Assembly (NCBI GenBank): GCA_036561005.1
Contig: DATBQE010000229.1
Span: 1-64,000, forward strand
Length of the DNA stretch: 64,000 nucleotides
Reading direction: 5' to 3'
DNA from: PKWO01 sp036561005
GTDB lineage: Bacteria; Pseudomonadota; Gammaproteobacteria; Burkholderiales; Burkholderiaceae_D
Part shown: positions 27,031 through 35,221 of the stretch, piece by piece
Position numbering within the stretch: the stretch's first letter is position 1
Layout: each line of letters opens with the position of its first letter
Notes under the pieces: model-generated
The model's database searches: none
Told to the model about the DNA's origin: nothing
The model's input: only the letters and a program-made list of their open reading frames with translations
Translations under genes and position numbers: made by a program

Positions 27031-28953
27031 TCAGTTATCCAGGTCGCCGAGACTAGGCTGAGCCACCGGGCTGGCCGGGCCGGTTGCGGTCAAAACGCTC
27101 GGGCGCAAGATCTTGACCTTGGCCTTTTGCTTCAGTGCCTCGACGTAGAGCGTCGCTTCCTGGCTTGCCACGGCACGTTGTACCTGCGTCTTGACGCTTG
27201 GGTCAGGATTGACAGGCGGGATGACCTTGTTGATGCGGAACACGCTGTACCCCTGACCCGGCACTTCCAGTTGGACAAATGCAGGCAGCTTGGTGGTATC
27301 GGCCTTGGTCAGGCTTTGCCAAACGCTGGATTCAAATCCGGCCGGTTCCTTGCGCGAAATCACCTTGGCAGCCTCGAATCCGCTCGCGTCGTCCTTGGTC
27401 TGCAGTTCGGCAAACTTGGCGGCCGCGGCCTTTTGCGCCAGCTTGTGGGCCTCGACCTGGACCACGGCGTCGCGCACTTGGGCCTGGACTTCTTCAAACG
27501 GTTTTTGCGACGCGGCCTGATACTGCGTGACGCGGCCTGATATGACGACGCCGTCGCGCACTTCGATTGCATCGGTGTTGTGCTTATTCTTCAATACGTC
27601 GTCGACGAATATTGCATTGAGGAACTTCGGATTGTTGTAGGCGACGGTTTGCGCCAAACCCGGGTCCGGCTTGCGTGTCACCGTTGCCGCTTCCACTGTC
27701 AGCTTGGCTTTGTCGGCCAACTTGGCGACGACTGGTTTCAGGCTGTCACTCTGTTCAAACACAGTGTGATCGAACGTGTCGCGCAGATCGCTGAACAATT
27801 TCTTCGCAGCTTCCTTCTTCTTGGCAGCGACGATATCACCCTTGACAGCATCGAACGGCTTGACTTCGGCAGGTTTGATGCCGGTCAGGAGGATGATGTG
27901 GTAACCGTAATCTGATTGGACCAGGTCGCTGATATCGCCGACTTTCATTTTTTGTACGGCATCCGAGAAAGGCTTGACCATCGCCTTGGCGCCGAAGTAA
28001 TCGAGATCGCCACCGCGCTCGGCCGATCCCGGGTCATCTGAATTTTCTTTCGCCAGCTTGGCGAAATCAGCTGGGTTTTTGCGCACTTCGGCCAACAATT
28101 TTTCCGCCTTGGCTTTGGCGGCTGCCTTGTCGGCATCGCTGGCTTTGGCCTTGACGGCAATCAGAATATGGCTGGCGCGGCGCTGTTCTTCCGTAGCGTA
28201 TTGCGCTTTGTTGGCGTCATAGTATTTCTGCGCGTCTTCATCCGAAACGTTCACTTGGTCGCCCAGCTTGTCGGCGCTGAGTACCACGTACTCAATTTTG
28301 GTTTGTTCCGGATTTTGGTACAACGATGGATTCTTGCTGTAGTAATCCTTCTGCATCTCATCCGTGACTTTTACTTGCGCAACAAAGTCGCTAGTCTTGA
28401 ACGGCAGTTGCTGCACTTCGCGCTGCTGCTCGAGAAAATCGGAAAGGCGTGCCACGACCGAATTAGGCACGAAGGCGGTCGCGTCGATTTCACCGGCCAG
28501 GCGTTGGGAAATTAAAAACATGCGGATCTTCGATTCCAGTCCTGCGATGGTCATACGCTGCTGCGCCGCGAATTCCTGATACCGCAATGCCCGTTCTTCC
28601 TTGCTTAATTTCGGATCGGCGAGTTGCGGGGCAAAAGTGGTTACTGCGGTAGCGATTTCCGCATCCGTGGGAGAAATCCGATCCAGCAATGCCTCCTGGT
28701 TCAGCGCCCGATCGGCAATCAAGCGATCGAGCACGCGTTTGCGCCCATCGGGTAACAATGCCACACGCGCGCCTTCTGCCTGCACGGCCGCATCGAACTC
28801 AGATTGGCTGATGGTTTTGTTGCCCACTTTGGCAACGGCATTATCCGTATCTCCAAAGGACAGAAGATGCAATCCGCTCAACAGAAACGGGGAGACGAAT
28901 AGCAGCAACAGAAATTGCATCAAGCGCTGGTGGGTACGGATAAATTCAAACAT
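27031..28953 (-). CDS. ppiD: Periplasmic folding chaperone/peptidyl-prolyl isomerase PpiD
   Basis: A 640-aa inner-membrane-anchored protein: an N-terminal transmembrane helix (about 12-32), a SurA-like N-domain, then a parvulin (PpiC-type) domain at about 250-360 with RASHILIA, FAKLAKENSDDPGS and GDLDYFGAKAMVKPFSDAV. The long C-terminal part matches PpiD of betaproteobacteria. It assists folding of exported and outer-membrane proteins. As in related bacteria it lies beside hup, lon, clpX, clpP and tig. Two tRNA genes and a tandem repeat lie between it and hup. Confidence 0.95.
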   Translation of the reverse strand: MFEFIRTHQRLMQFLLLLFVSPFLLSGLHLLSFGDTDNAVAKVGNKTISQSEFDAAVQAEGARVALLPDGRKRVLDRLIADRALNQEALLDRISPTDAEIATAVTTFAPQLADPKLSKEERALRYQEFAAQQRMTIAGLESKIRMFLISQRLAGEIDATAFVPNSVVARLSDFLEQQREVQQLPFKTSDFVAQVKVTDEMQKDYYSKNPSLYQNPEQTKIEYVVLSADKLGDQVNVSDEDAQKYYDANKAQYATEEQRRASHILIAVKAKASDADKAAAKAKAEKLLAEVRKNPADFAKLAKENSDDPGSAERGGDLDYFGAKAMVKPFSDAVQKMKVGDISDLVQSDYGYHIILLTGIKPAEVKPFDAVKGDIVAAKKKEAAKKLFSDLRDTFDHTVFEQSDSLKPVVAKLADKAKLTVEAATVTRKPDPGLAQTVAYNNPKFLNAIFVDDVLKNKHNTDAIEVRDGVVISGRVTQYQAASQKPFEEVQAQVRDAVVQVEAHKLAQKAAAAKFAELQTKDDASGFEAAKVISRKEPAGFESSVWQSLTKADTTKLPAFVQLEVPGQGYSVFRINKVIPPVNPDPSVKTQVQRAVASQEATLYVEALKQKAKVKILRPSVLTATGPASPVAQPSLGDLDN

Positions 28954-29015
28954 GATCGACCATTCAGAAACAGATTTTTCTCAGGAGCTACCGGAACTTC
29001 CATCGAAGCACATAC

Positions 29016-29042
29016 AAAAAAAGGCGAACTCGCGTTCGCCTT
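29016..29042 (-). terminator. Strong rho-independent terminator of the tRNA-Val/tRNA-Asp transcript
   Basis: On the minus strand a 9-bp perfect stem (AAGGCGAAC with GTTCGCCTT, 4-nt loop) runs directly into a run of seven Ts. It lies downstream of tRNA-Asp and its two repeat units and upstream of ppiD. It therefore marks the 3' end of the tRNA transcript and implies that the repeats are inside it. Confidence 0.9.
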
Positions 29043-29074
29043 CCCGACTACCTGCTGCGGCAGGCACATACATC

Positions 29075-29208
29075 TGGCGGAGTGGACGGGACTCGCCTAC
29101 ATACTGCAGGCCGCGGAATCCCTCACAGGGGATTCCCTTCGAATCTCGCCGCAAGCCGCGCAGGCGGCTTCTCCACTCTACTACAGGTCTGCTACGCAGA
29201 CATCATGC
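29075..29208 (-). repeat. tRNA-Asp-derived tandem repeat, unit 1 (distal)
   Basis: A 134-bp unit whose transcript-distal end is an exact 20-nt copy of the 3' end of tRNA-Asp including CCA (29075-29094). It contains three hairpins: GGAATCCC/GGGATTCC (29115-29136), AAGCCGC/GCGGCTT (29153-29170) and GTCTGC/GCAGAC (29187-29201). It differs from unit 2 at only a few positions. Two of these (GAATCTCG instead of GAGTCCCG) weaken an inner stem, so unit 1 appears slightly decayed. A further hairpin (29051-29064) lies between it and the terminator. Confidence 0.9.
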
Positions 29209-29343
29209 TGGCGGAGTGGACGGGACTCTCCTACATACTGCAGGCCGCGGAATCCCTCACAGGGGATTCCCTTCGAGTCCCGCCGCAAGCCGCGCAGGCG
29301 GCTTACTCCACTCTACTACAGGTCTGCTACGCAGACATCATGC
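29209..29343 (-). repeat. tRNA-Asp-derived tandem repeat, unit 2 (proximal)
   Basis: A 135-bp unit directly 3' of the mature tRNA-Asp end. Its far end repeats the last 20 nt of the tRNA (29209-29228). Besides the three hairpins of unit 1 (here 29249-29270, 29287-29304, 29322-29336) it shows an 8-bp perfect inner stem CGGGACTC/GAGTCCCG (29221-29228 with 29275-29282). An outer 7-bp stem GAGTGGA/TCCACTC (29214-29220 with 29307-29313) uses the copied acceptor sequence. The whole unit can fold into a branched, tRNA-acceptor-closed structure. Confidence 0.9.
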
Positions 29344-29420
29344 TGGCGGAGTGGACGGGACTCGAACCCGCGACCCCCGGCGTGACAGGCCGGTATTCTA
29401 ACCAACTGAACTACCACTCC
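29344..29420 (-). tRNA. tRNA-Asp (anticodon GTC)
   Basis: A 77-nt cloverleaf with encoded CCA. The acceptor GGAGTGG pairs with CCACTCC, the anticodon loop is CTGTCAC (GTC), and the T arm is GGGTTCGAGTCCC. It lies downstream of tRNA-Val in the same direction, followed by two tandem units that copy its last 20 nt. Confidence 0.98.
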
Positions 29421-29527
29421 AGAACTTCTTTAAAGCTAATGCAAAATCACACTGCGCTTACGGCGCATAACTCATTCGCCAAAAAGGGAGATTTTGCACA
29501 ACCCTGAATTTTTCAATGCCGGCTGTT

Positions 29528-29603
29528 TGGTGGGTGCTGAGAGGCTCGAACTCCCGACCTACGCCTTGTAAGGGCGCCGCTCTACCAACTGAGCTAAGCA
29601 CCC
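29528..29603 (-). tRNA. tRNA-Val (anticodon TAC)
   Basis: A 76-nt cloverleaf with encoded CCA. The acceptor GGGTGCT pairs with AGCACCC, the anticodon loop is CTTACAA (TAC), and the T arm contains GTTCGAG. The 107-base spacer to tRNA-Asp shows no terminator, so one transcript is likely. Confidence 0.98.
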
Positions 29604-29661
29604 TCGCGACAACCTTACTTAGTCAGCCAATGCAAGGCGCGCCATGGACGCGCCAAAACCG

Positions 29662-29934
29662 CTAGTTTAGCGCATCTTTCAGGGCTTTGCCAGGCTTAAA
29701 TTTGGGCACCTTGGCAGCCTTTATCTTGATGGCGTCGCCCGTGCGCGGATTGCGTCCGGTACGCGCAGCACGCTTGCCGGCCGAAAATGTGCCGAAGCCC
29801 ACCAGGGTCACCGTGCCGTTCTTCTTCAAGGTCGTTTTGACCGCGGTAATCATTGCATCGATGGCGCGCGTAGCCGCAGCCTTCGAAAGATCCGCCGAAT
29901 CGGCAATGTAATCGACGAGTTCCGTTTTATTCAC
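29662..29934 (-). CDS. hupB: HU-type histone-like DNA-binding protein
   Basis: A 90-aa nucleoid protein of the HU/IHF family, exactly the usual length. It begins MNKTELVDYIADSADLSK and carries the DNA-binding arm GRNPRTGDAIKIKA near residues 53-68. The lack of IHF-specific features and the location next to lon point to HU beta. It bends and compacts DNA as a dimer. It is separated from lon by 218 bases and should have its own promoter. Confidence 0.97.
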   Translation of the reverse strand: MNKTELVDYIADSADLSKAAATRAIDAMITAVKTTLKKNGTVTLVGFGTFSAGKRAARTGRNPRTGDAIKIKAAKVPKFKPGKALKDALN

Positions 29935-30100
29935 TTATTCCCCCTTGTAGACGTTGGTTGGCACTGCGGCACGTATTTAAGTTTTCTGATGCGCGCAACG
30001 CCATGCAGGCAAATCTGCAGCCAGTATTAAACAAGCGGTGCAGGTTGGTGTCAAGCGGTCACGGCGCGGTATTAATTACATCAAAGCAGGACGCACAAAT

Positions 30101-30128
30101 GGAAAGCGCCCCGACAGGGGCGCTTTCC
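30101..30128 (-). terminator. Terminator after lon
   Basis: GGAAAGCGCCCC (30101-30112) pairs perfectly with GGGGCGCTTTCC (30117-30128) around GACA. On the minus strand it is followed by ATTTGTG. It lies 25 bases after the lon stop and before the hup promoter region. Confidence 0.85.
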
Positions 30129-30152
30129 GTGCACAACTCGGATCGAAACGAC

Positions 30153-32573
30153 TCAGTGTTTGACCACGTTATCGCTCTTCTCGCGCGTTGCAGCAGCATC
30201 GACCGCAGCCGCAACGCCGACCGCCGCCTGTTCATCGGTCAAGGCCACCGGAGCACGCTCAAGGGCGATTTCCAATACCTTGTCGATCCAGCGAACCGGC
30301 ACGATTTCGAGCTTGTTCTTCACGTTGTCGGGGATCTCTGCCAGATCTTTGACGTTTTGCTCGGGAATCAGGACAGTCTTGATGCCGCCGCGATGCGCCG
30401 CCAGCAATTTTTCCTTTAATCCACCAATCGGCAATACTTCGCCGCGCAAGGTGATTTCGCCGGTCATCGCGACATCCGCCCGCACCGGGATACCCGTGAA
30501 CACCGAGACCAACGCCGTCGTCATCGCAATACCTGCCGAAGGGCCATCCTTCGGCGTTGCCCCTTCCGGTACGTGAATGTGAATGTCGCTCTTTTCGAAC
30601 ACGTCCGCCTTGATGCCCAGGCGTTGCGCACGGCTGCGCACAACCGTGCGGGCAGCTTCGATCGATTCCTTCATCACGTCGCCCAAGGTGCCCGTGCGAA
30701 CCACACCGCCCTTGCCCGGCATGCTCATCGCTTCGATGGTCAACAGGTCGCCGCCCACTTCGGTCCAGGCCAGTCCAACCACTTGACCAACCTGGTTTTC
30801 CTTTTCCGCGATGCCGAAATCGAAACGACGCACGCCGAGGAACTTGTCGATGTTTTTCGAATTGATCGTAACCTTTTTGTCCTGCTTTTTCAGCAGCAAC
30901 ATCTTCACGACCTTGCGGCAGATCTTGGAAACTTCACGTTCCAGTGAGCGAACGCCGGCTTCGCGAGTGTAATAGCGAATGATGTCGCGGATCGCGGATT
31001 CGGAAATGCTGATTTCCTCTTCCCTCAGTCCGTTGTTCTTGACCTGCTTGGGCAGCAGGTAGCGCTGCGCGATGCTGGTCTTTTCATCTTCCGTATAGCC
31101 CGACAAGCGAATGACTTCCATCCGGTCCAAGAGAGCCGGCGGGATATTATAGGAATTTGACGTCGCCACGAACATCACATCGGACAAGTCGAAATCGACT
31201 TCGATGTAATGATCGGAGAACGTATGGTTCTGTTCCGGATCGAGCACTTCCAGCAATGCCGAAGACGGATCGCCGCGGAAATCCATGCCCAGCTTGTCGA
31301 TCTCGTCAAGCAGGAACAGAGGATTCCTCACCCCGGTCTTGGCCAGGCTTTGCAAAATCTTGCCCGGCATGGAACCAATGTAGGTACGGCGATGGCCGCG
31401 AATCTCGGCTTCGTCGCGCACGCCGCCCAGAGCCATACGCACGAATTTGCGATTGGTGGCGCGGGCGATCGATTGGCCGAGCGAGGTCTTGCCGACGCCC
31501 GGAGGCCCGACGAAGCACAGGATCGGCGCCTTCAGTTTGTCGACGCGCTGTTGCACGGCAAGATACTCAAGAATGCGTTCCTTGACCTTCTCCAGGCCAT
31601 AGTGATCGTCGTCCAATACCTTTTCCGCATTGGCCAGGTCATTATTGACCTTGGACTTCTTGCGCCATGGCAGGCCGAGCAAGGTGTCGATATAGTTGCG
31701 CACGACAGTCGCTTCGGCCGACATCGGCGACATCAGCTTGAGCTTCTTCAATTCGGACTGGGCCTTGTCGCGCGCCTCTTTCGGCATGCGCGCAGCGACG
31801 ATCTTCTTTTCGAGTTCCTCGATGTCGGCACCCTCTTCGCCTTCGCCGAGTTCCTTCTGGATCGCCTTGACCTGTTCGTTCAGATAATATTCGCGCTGCG
31901 ACTTTTCCATCTGGCGCTTGACGCGTCCGCGGATGCGCTTTTCGACCTGTAGGATGTCGAGCTCGCCCTCAAGCTGGCCGAGCAAATGCTCGTGGCGCTT
32001 GGCGACATTGAATATTTCCAGGATCACCTGCTTTTGCTCAAGCTTCAACGGCAAGTGCGCGGCAATGGTGTCGGCCAGGCGGCCGGCATCGTCGATACCG
32101 GCGAGCGAAGTCAGGATCTCGGGCGGAATCTTCTTGTTCAGCTTCACGTATTGATCGAATTGCTGAACGATCGCGCGGCGCATGGCTTCGACTTCCGATT
32201 CGTCGCCGACTTCCGATTCGACCGGAGTCAGATCGGCCACGAAGTGGGTTTCGAGTTCGCTGATGTGATGGATGCGCGCACGCTGCGCGCCTTCGACGAG
32301 CACCTTGACGGTACCGTCGGGCAGTTTCAACATCTGCAGGATGTTGGCAACACAGCCAATTTCGTAAATATCGTCGGCCGAAGGTTCATCCTTGGCTGCT
32401 GCTTTTTGCGCGGCCAGCATGATGCTCTTGCCCTGCTCCATCGCGGCTTCCAGCGCCTTGATGGATTTGGGCCTGCCGACGAACAATGGAATGACCATGT
32501 GCGGAAACACGACCACGTCGCGCAGCGGCAATAAGGGCAGTTGGGTGTGTTCAGTAAATGTTGGAGTCGTCAT
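30153..32573 (-). CDS. lon: ATP-dependent protease Lon
   Basis: An 806-aa cytoplasmic AAA+ serine protease that degrades misfolded and regulatory proteins. The N-terminal substrate domain is followed by AAA+ with Walker A GPPGVGKTS (about 359-367) and Walker B PLFLLDEIDK. The protease domain has the catalytic dyad Ser679 (GPSAGIA) and Lys720 (GGLKEK). The spacing matches E. coli Lon (Ser679/Lys722). AAGG precedes the ATG by about 6 nt. Upstream in the same direction lies clpX. A separate promoter is likely in the 337-base gap. Confidence 0.98.
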   Translation of the reverse strand: MTTPTFTEHTQLPLLPLRDVVVFPHMVIPLFVGRPKSIKALEAAMEQGKSIMLAAQKAAAKDEPSADDIYEIGCVANILQMLKLPDGTVKVLVEGAQRARIHHISELETHFVADLTPVESEVGDESEVEAMRRAIVQQFDQYVKLNKKIPPEILTSLAGIDDAGRLADTIAAHLPLKLEQKQVILEIFNVAKRHEHLLGQLEGELDILQVEKRIRGRVKRQMEKSQREYYLNEQVKAIQKELGEGEEGADIEELEKKIVAARMPKEARDKAQSELKKLKLMSPMSAEATVVRNYIDTLLGLPWRKKSKVNNDLANAEKVLDDDHYGLEKVKERILEYLAVQQRVDKLKAPILCFVGPPGVGKTSLGQSIARATNRKFVRMALGGVRDEAEIRGHRRTYIGSMPGKILQSLAKTGVRNPLFLLDEIDKLGMDFRGDPSSALLEVLDPEQNHTFSDHYIEVDFDLSDVMFVATSNSYNIPPALLDRMEVIRLSGYTEDEKTSIAQRYLLPKQVKNNGLREEEISISESAIRDIIRYYTREAGVRSLEREVSKICRKVVKMLLLKKQDKKVTINSKNIDKFLGVRRFDFGIAEKENQVGQVVGLAWTEVGGDLLTIEAMSMPGKGGVVRTGTLGDVMKESIEAARTVVRSRAQRLGIKADVFEKSDIHIHVPEGATPKDGPSAGIAMTTALVSVFTGIPVRADVAMTGEITLRGEVLPIGGLKEKLLAAHRGGIKTVLIPEQNVKDLAEIPDNVKNKLEIVPVRWIDKVLEIALERAPVALTDEQAAVGVAAAVDAAATREKSDNVVKH

Positions 32574-32910
32574 GGCGAGCCTTATCGGAAAAACCTGTTA
32601 ATGATGTTGGCGCGAGAAGCAAAAACACAAGCCCGAACAGCAAAAAATGCATTCAGAAACCACAAATAAAGAAAGCCACACACGAAGTCGCCCTCGGGTG
32701 GCTTTACGATGGAAGCCTGTATGTGGAAGCCTGAGTGATTCTTGCTGGATTAAATTGTACTGCTTTTGCACAAAGCGCGGGTTGCAAAGCCGGTTTTATG
32801 CAAAAGTTACTTGGAAACTATTGTTTTATTGAGGAAGTGGCGGGATTTGCGGGAGGCTGGCGGCGCTGCAGAATGCCGATTTGACACCCTGCAGCACGCC
32901 CGATGCCATG
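32574..32910 (-). other. clpX-lon intergenic region with hairpin
   Basis: This is the gap between the clpX stop and the lon start, both on the minus strand. It contains a stem AAAGCCAC (32672-32679) with GTGGCTTT (32698-32705), 18-nt loop, followed on the minus strand by CTTTATTTG. That fits a clpX terminator. The remaining 100 bases upstream of lon should hold its promoter, but I could not identify a convincing sigma-32 type box by eye. Confidence 0.55.
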
Positions 32911-34182
32911 TTATTGCTTGGCGCCGGAAACCTTGGGTTGATCGTGATAGATCAGCAGCGGCTTGCCGCCATTCGTGATGCTGTTTTCATCAATGACCAC
33001 CTTGGCCACGTTTTGCTGGCTCGGCAACTCGAACATGATGTCGAGCAAGGCGTGCTCCAGGATCGAACGCAGGCCGCGCGCGCCGGTCTTGCGCGCCAAT
33101 GCTTTCTTGGCAATCGCATGCAGAGCCGCAGGGCGCACTTCAAGTTCGGCGCCTTCCATTTGCAGCAGCTTGGAATATTGCTTGATCAGCGCATTCTTCG
33201 GCTCCAGCAAGATTTGGATCAGCGCTTCCTCGTTCAACTCGCTGAGCGTCGCAACAACCGGTAGACGCCCGACCAGTTCGGGAATCAGGCCGAACTTGAT
33301 CAAGTCTTCCGGTTCGGCGTCGAGCAGCACTTCACTGGCGGTACGCTCGTCGTTGCTCTTGACGCTGGCGGAGAAACCGATGCCGCCCTTTTCCGAGCGG
33401 TTGGAAATGATCTTTGCCAAGCCGTCGAAAGCGCCGCCGCAAATGAACATGATGTTGGTTGTGTCGATCTGCACGAAATCCTGGTTCGGGTGCTTGCGTC
33501 CGCCTTGCGGCGGCACCGAAGCCATCGTGCCCTCGATCAATTTCAGCAAGGCTTGTTGCACGCCTTCACCGGAAACGTCGCGGGTGATCGAAGGATTGTC
33601 GGACTTGCGCGAAATTTTGTCGATTTCGTCGATATAGACGATACCCTTTTGCGCCTTCTCAACTTCGTAATTACAGTTCTGCAACAGCTTCTGAATGATG
33701 TTTTCAACGTCTTCACCGACATAGCCGGCTTCCGTCAACGTCGTCGCGTCGGCGATTACGAACGGCACGTTCAGCATGCGCGCCAAGGTCTGCGCGAGGA
33801 GCGTCTTGCCGGAACCGGTCGGACCAACGAGCAAAATATTGCTCTTGGCCAGCTCGATGTCGTCTTTCTTGCCGAGGTGCTTGAGCCGCTTGTAGTGGTT
33901 ATACACTGCCACGGAGAGAATGCGCTTGGCAGTCTCCTGACCGATCACATACTGGCCGAGCAGTTCGAAAATTTCATGCGGAGTCGGCAAATCGGACTTG
34001 GGACCGGTCACCGATTCAACACTGGAAGCCTCGTCACGGATGATGTCGTTGCACAAATCGATACATTCGTCGCAAATGAAGACCGACGGTCCGGCGATCA
34101 GCTTCTTCACCTCATGCTGGCTCTTGCCGCAGAAGGAGCAATAAAGCAGTTTTTCGCCGCTGGGGGATTTTTTCTCTGGCAT
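32911..34182 (-). CDS. clpX: ClpXP unfoldase subunit ClpX
   Basis: A 423-aa AAA+ unfoldase that recognises substrates and feeds them to ClpP. The N-terminal zinc-binding domain has CSFCGK and CDECIDLC (four Cys). Walker A is GPTGSGKT (about 121-128), and Walker B is VYIDEIDK. The ClpP-binding IGF-type loop is seen as GIGFSA, and the pore loop lies in AGYVGED. The length equals E. coli ClpX (424 aa). It follows clpP by 307 bases, with a terminator-like hairpin between them. Confidence 0.98.
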   Translation of the reverse strand: MPEKKSPSGEKLLYCSFCGKSQHEVKKLIAGPSVFICDECIDLCNDIIRDEASSVESVTGPKSDLPTPHEIFELLGQYVIGQETAKRILSVAVYNHYKRLKHLGKKDDIELAKSNILLVGPTGSGKTLLAQTLARMLNVPFVIADATTLTEAGYVGEDVENIIQKLLQNCNYEVEKAQKGIVYIDEIDKISRKSDNPSITRDVSGEGVQQALLKLIEGTMASVPPQGGRKHPNQDFVQIDTTNIMFICGGAFDGLAKIISNRSEKGGIGFSASVKSNDERTASEVLLDAEPEDLIKFGLIPELVGRLPVVATLSELNEEALIQILLEPKNALIKQYSKLLQMEGAELEVRPAALHAIAKKALARKTGARGLRSILEHALLDIMFELPSQQNVAKVVIDENSITNGGKPLLIYHDQPKVSGAKQ

Positions 34183-34416
34183 GGGGGCAAACTTTACGTG
34201 AATCTGGAGTCAAATTAATGCTGATTAGCGTTGATCTTACCCGTGAATTCGAAATTCGTCACGCCGCAGTCACAGAAATTGCACGACAGACGCCACGGTG
34301 ACTGCTTGCCAACATCGGGCAACACGGGACAAATGCCGGACAACCACTCCGTGACTTTGGAATATTGCATTCGCAAGTCGGGCAAAATCGGCGCAGCAGG
34401 AATGCGGAAAAGAAAC

Positions 34417-34450
34417 TTCGCAAGCGCCGTCAAAGAGCGACACTTGCGAA
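34417..34450 (-). terminator. Probable clpP terminator in the 307-base clpP-clpX gap
   Basis: TTCGCAAG (34417-34424) pairs with CTTGCGAA (34443-34450) around an 18-nt loop. On the minus strand GTTTCTTTT follows. It lies 40 bases after the clpP stop. The rest of the gap (34183-34416) should contain the clpX promoter and shows no other clear structure. Confidence 0.6.
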
Positions 34451-34489
34451 CAATGCAACGAACATATGACGGCGGTGTGCAGCCGGCAA

Positions 34490-35116
34490 TTAGGCGCGGG
34501 TCGTCAAAACCTTGTCAATCAAACCATATTCGGCGGCAGCATCGGCCGACATGAAGTTGTCGCGCTCGGTATCCCGCGCGATTTCCTCGATCGTACGACC
34601 AGTTTTTTCCGCCAGAATTCCGTTCAGACGCTCGCGCAAATACAGAATTTCACGGGCCTGGATTTCGATGTCGGTGGCCTGCCCTTGGGCACCGCCGGAC
34701 GGTTGGTGGATCATGATGCGGGAGTTCGGCAACGAAAAGCGCTTGCCCTTGGCGCCTGCAGCCAGCAGGAAGGCACCCATAGAGGCAGCCAGACCGGTAC
34801 ACAAAGTCGAAACTTCCGGCTTGATGAATTGCATGGTGTCGAAAATCGCCATGCCTGCGGAAACCGAACCACCCGGGGAATTGATGTAGAGTGAAATATC
34901 CTTGTCTGGATTTTCGCTTTCAAGGAACAACAGTTGCGCCACAATTACGTTGGCAACACTGTCGTTGACGGGACCCACCAGAAAAATGACACGTTCCTTG
35001 AGCAGGCGAGAATAGATGTCGTAGGCGCGCTCGCCACGACCGCTCTGTTCGATCACCATCGGGACCATGCCGAGCATTTGAGTATCCAACGCTGAATTTC
35101 GTATCATGCTTGCCAT
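34490..35116 (-). CDS. clpP: ATP-dependent Clp protease proteolytic subunit ClpP
   Basis: A 208-aa self-compartmentalised serine protease forming a tetradecamer with ClpX/ClpA. The catalytic triad is Ser112 (GLAASMG), His137 (MIHQPSGG) and Asp186 (ERDNF), one residue off the E. coli precursor numbering. The substrate-binding SPGGSV motif is at 80-85. It lies between tig and clpX in the order conserved across proteobacteria, 105 bases after tig. Confidence 0.98.
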   Translation of the reverse strand: MASMIRNSALDTQMLGMVPMVIEQSGRGERAYDIYSRLLKERVIFLVGPVNDSVANVIVAQLLFLESENPDKDISLYINSPGGSVSAGMAIFDTMQFIKPEVSTLCTGLAASMGAFLLAAGAKGKRFSLPNSRIMIHQPSGGAQGQATDIEIQAREILYLRERLNGILAEKTGRTIEEIARDTERDNFMSADAAAEYGLIDKVLTTRA

Positions 35117-35221
35117 GTACCTTCCAAAATGAAAAGTTATTCCGATTTGCGCTGAATTGGATGCCGCTTGGTCAGCATCGCCTGCGGCTCACCGCAGTCG
35201 GTGCCGACGCAAACCGGAAAA

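Noticed and set aside
27509..27544. Short direct repeat GACGCGGCCTGATA twice
   Set aside because: It lies inside ppiD and keeps the reading frame; a chance or slippage duplication with no wider structure.
29075..29343. CRISPR array
   Set aside because: Only two near-identical 134/135-bp units with no short-repeat/variable-spacer pattern and no cas genes.
28601..29507. Plus-strand open frames through the tRNA repeats (repeated SGRDS and EWTGL peptides)
   Set aside because: They are antisense translations of tRNA-Asp and its copied ends, a well-known source of false proteins. All three frames stay open through the repeat.
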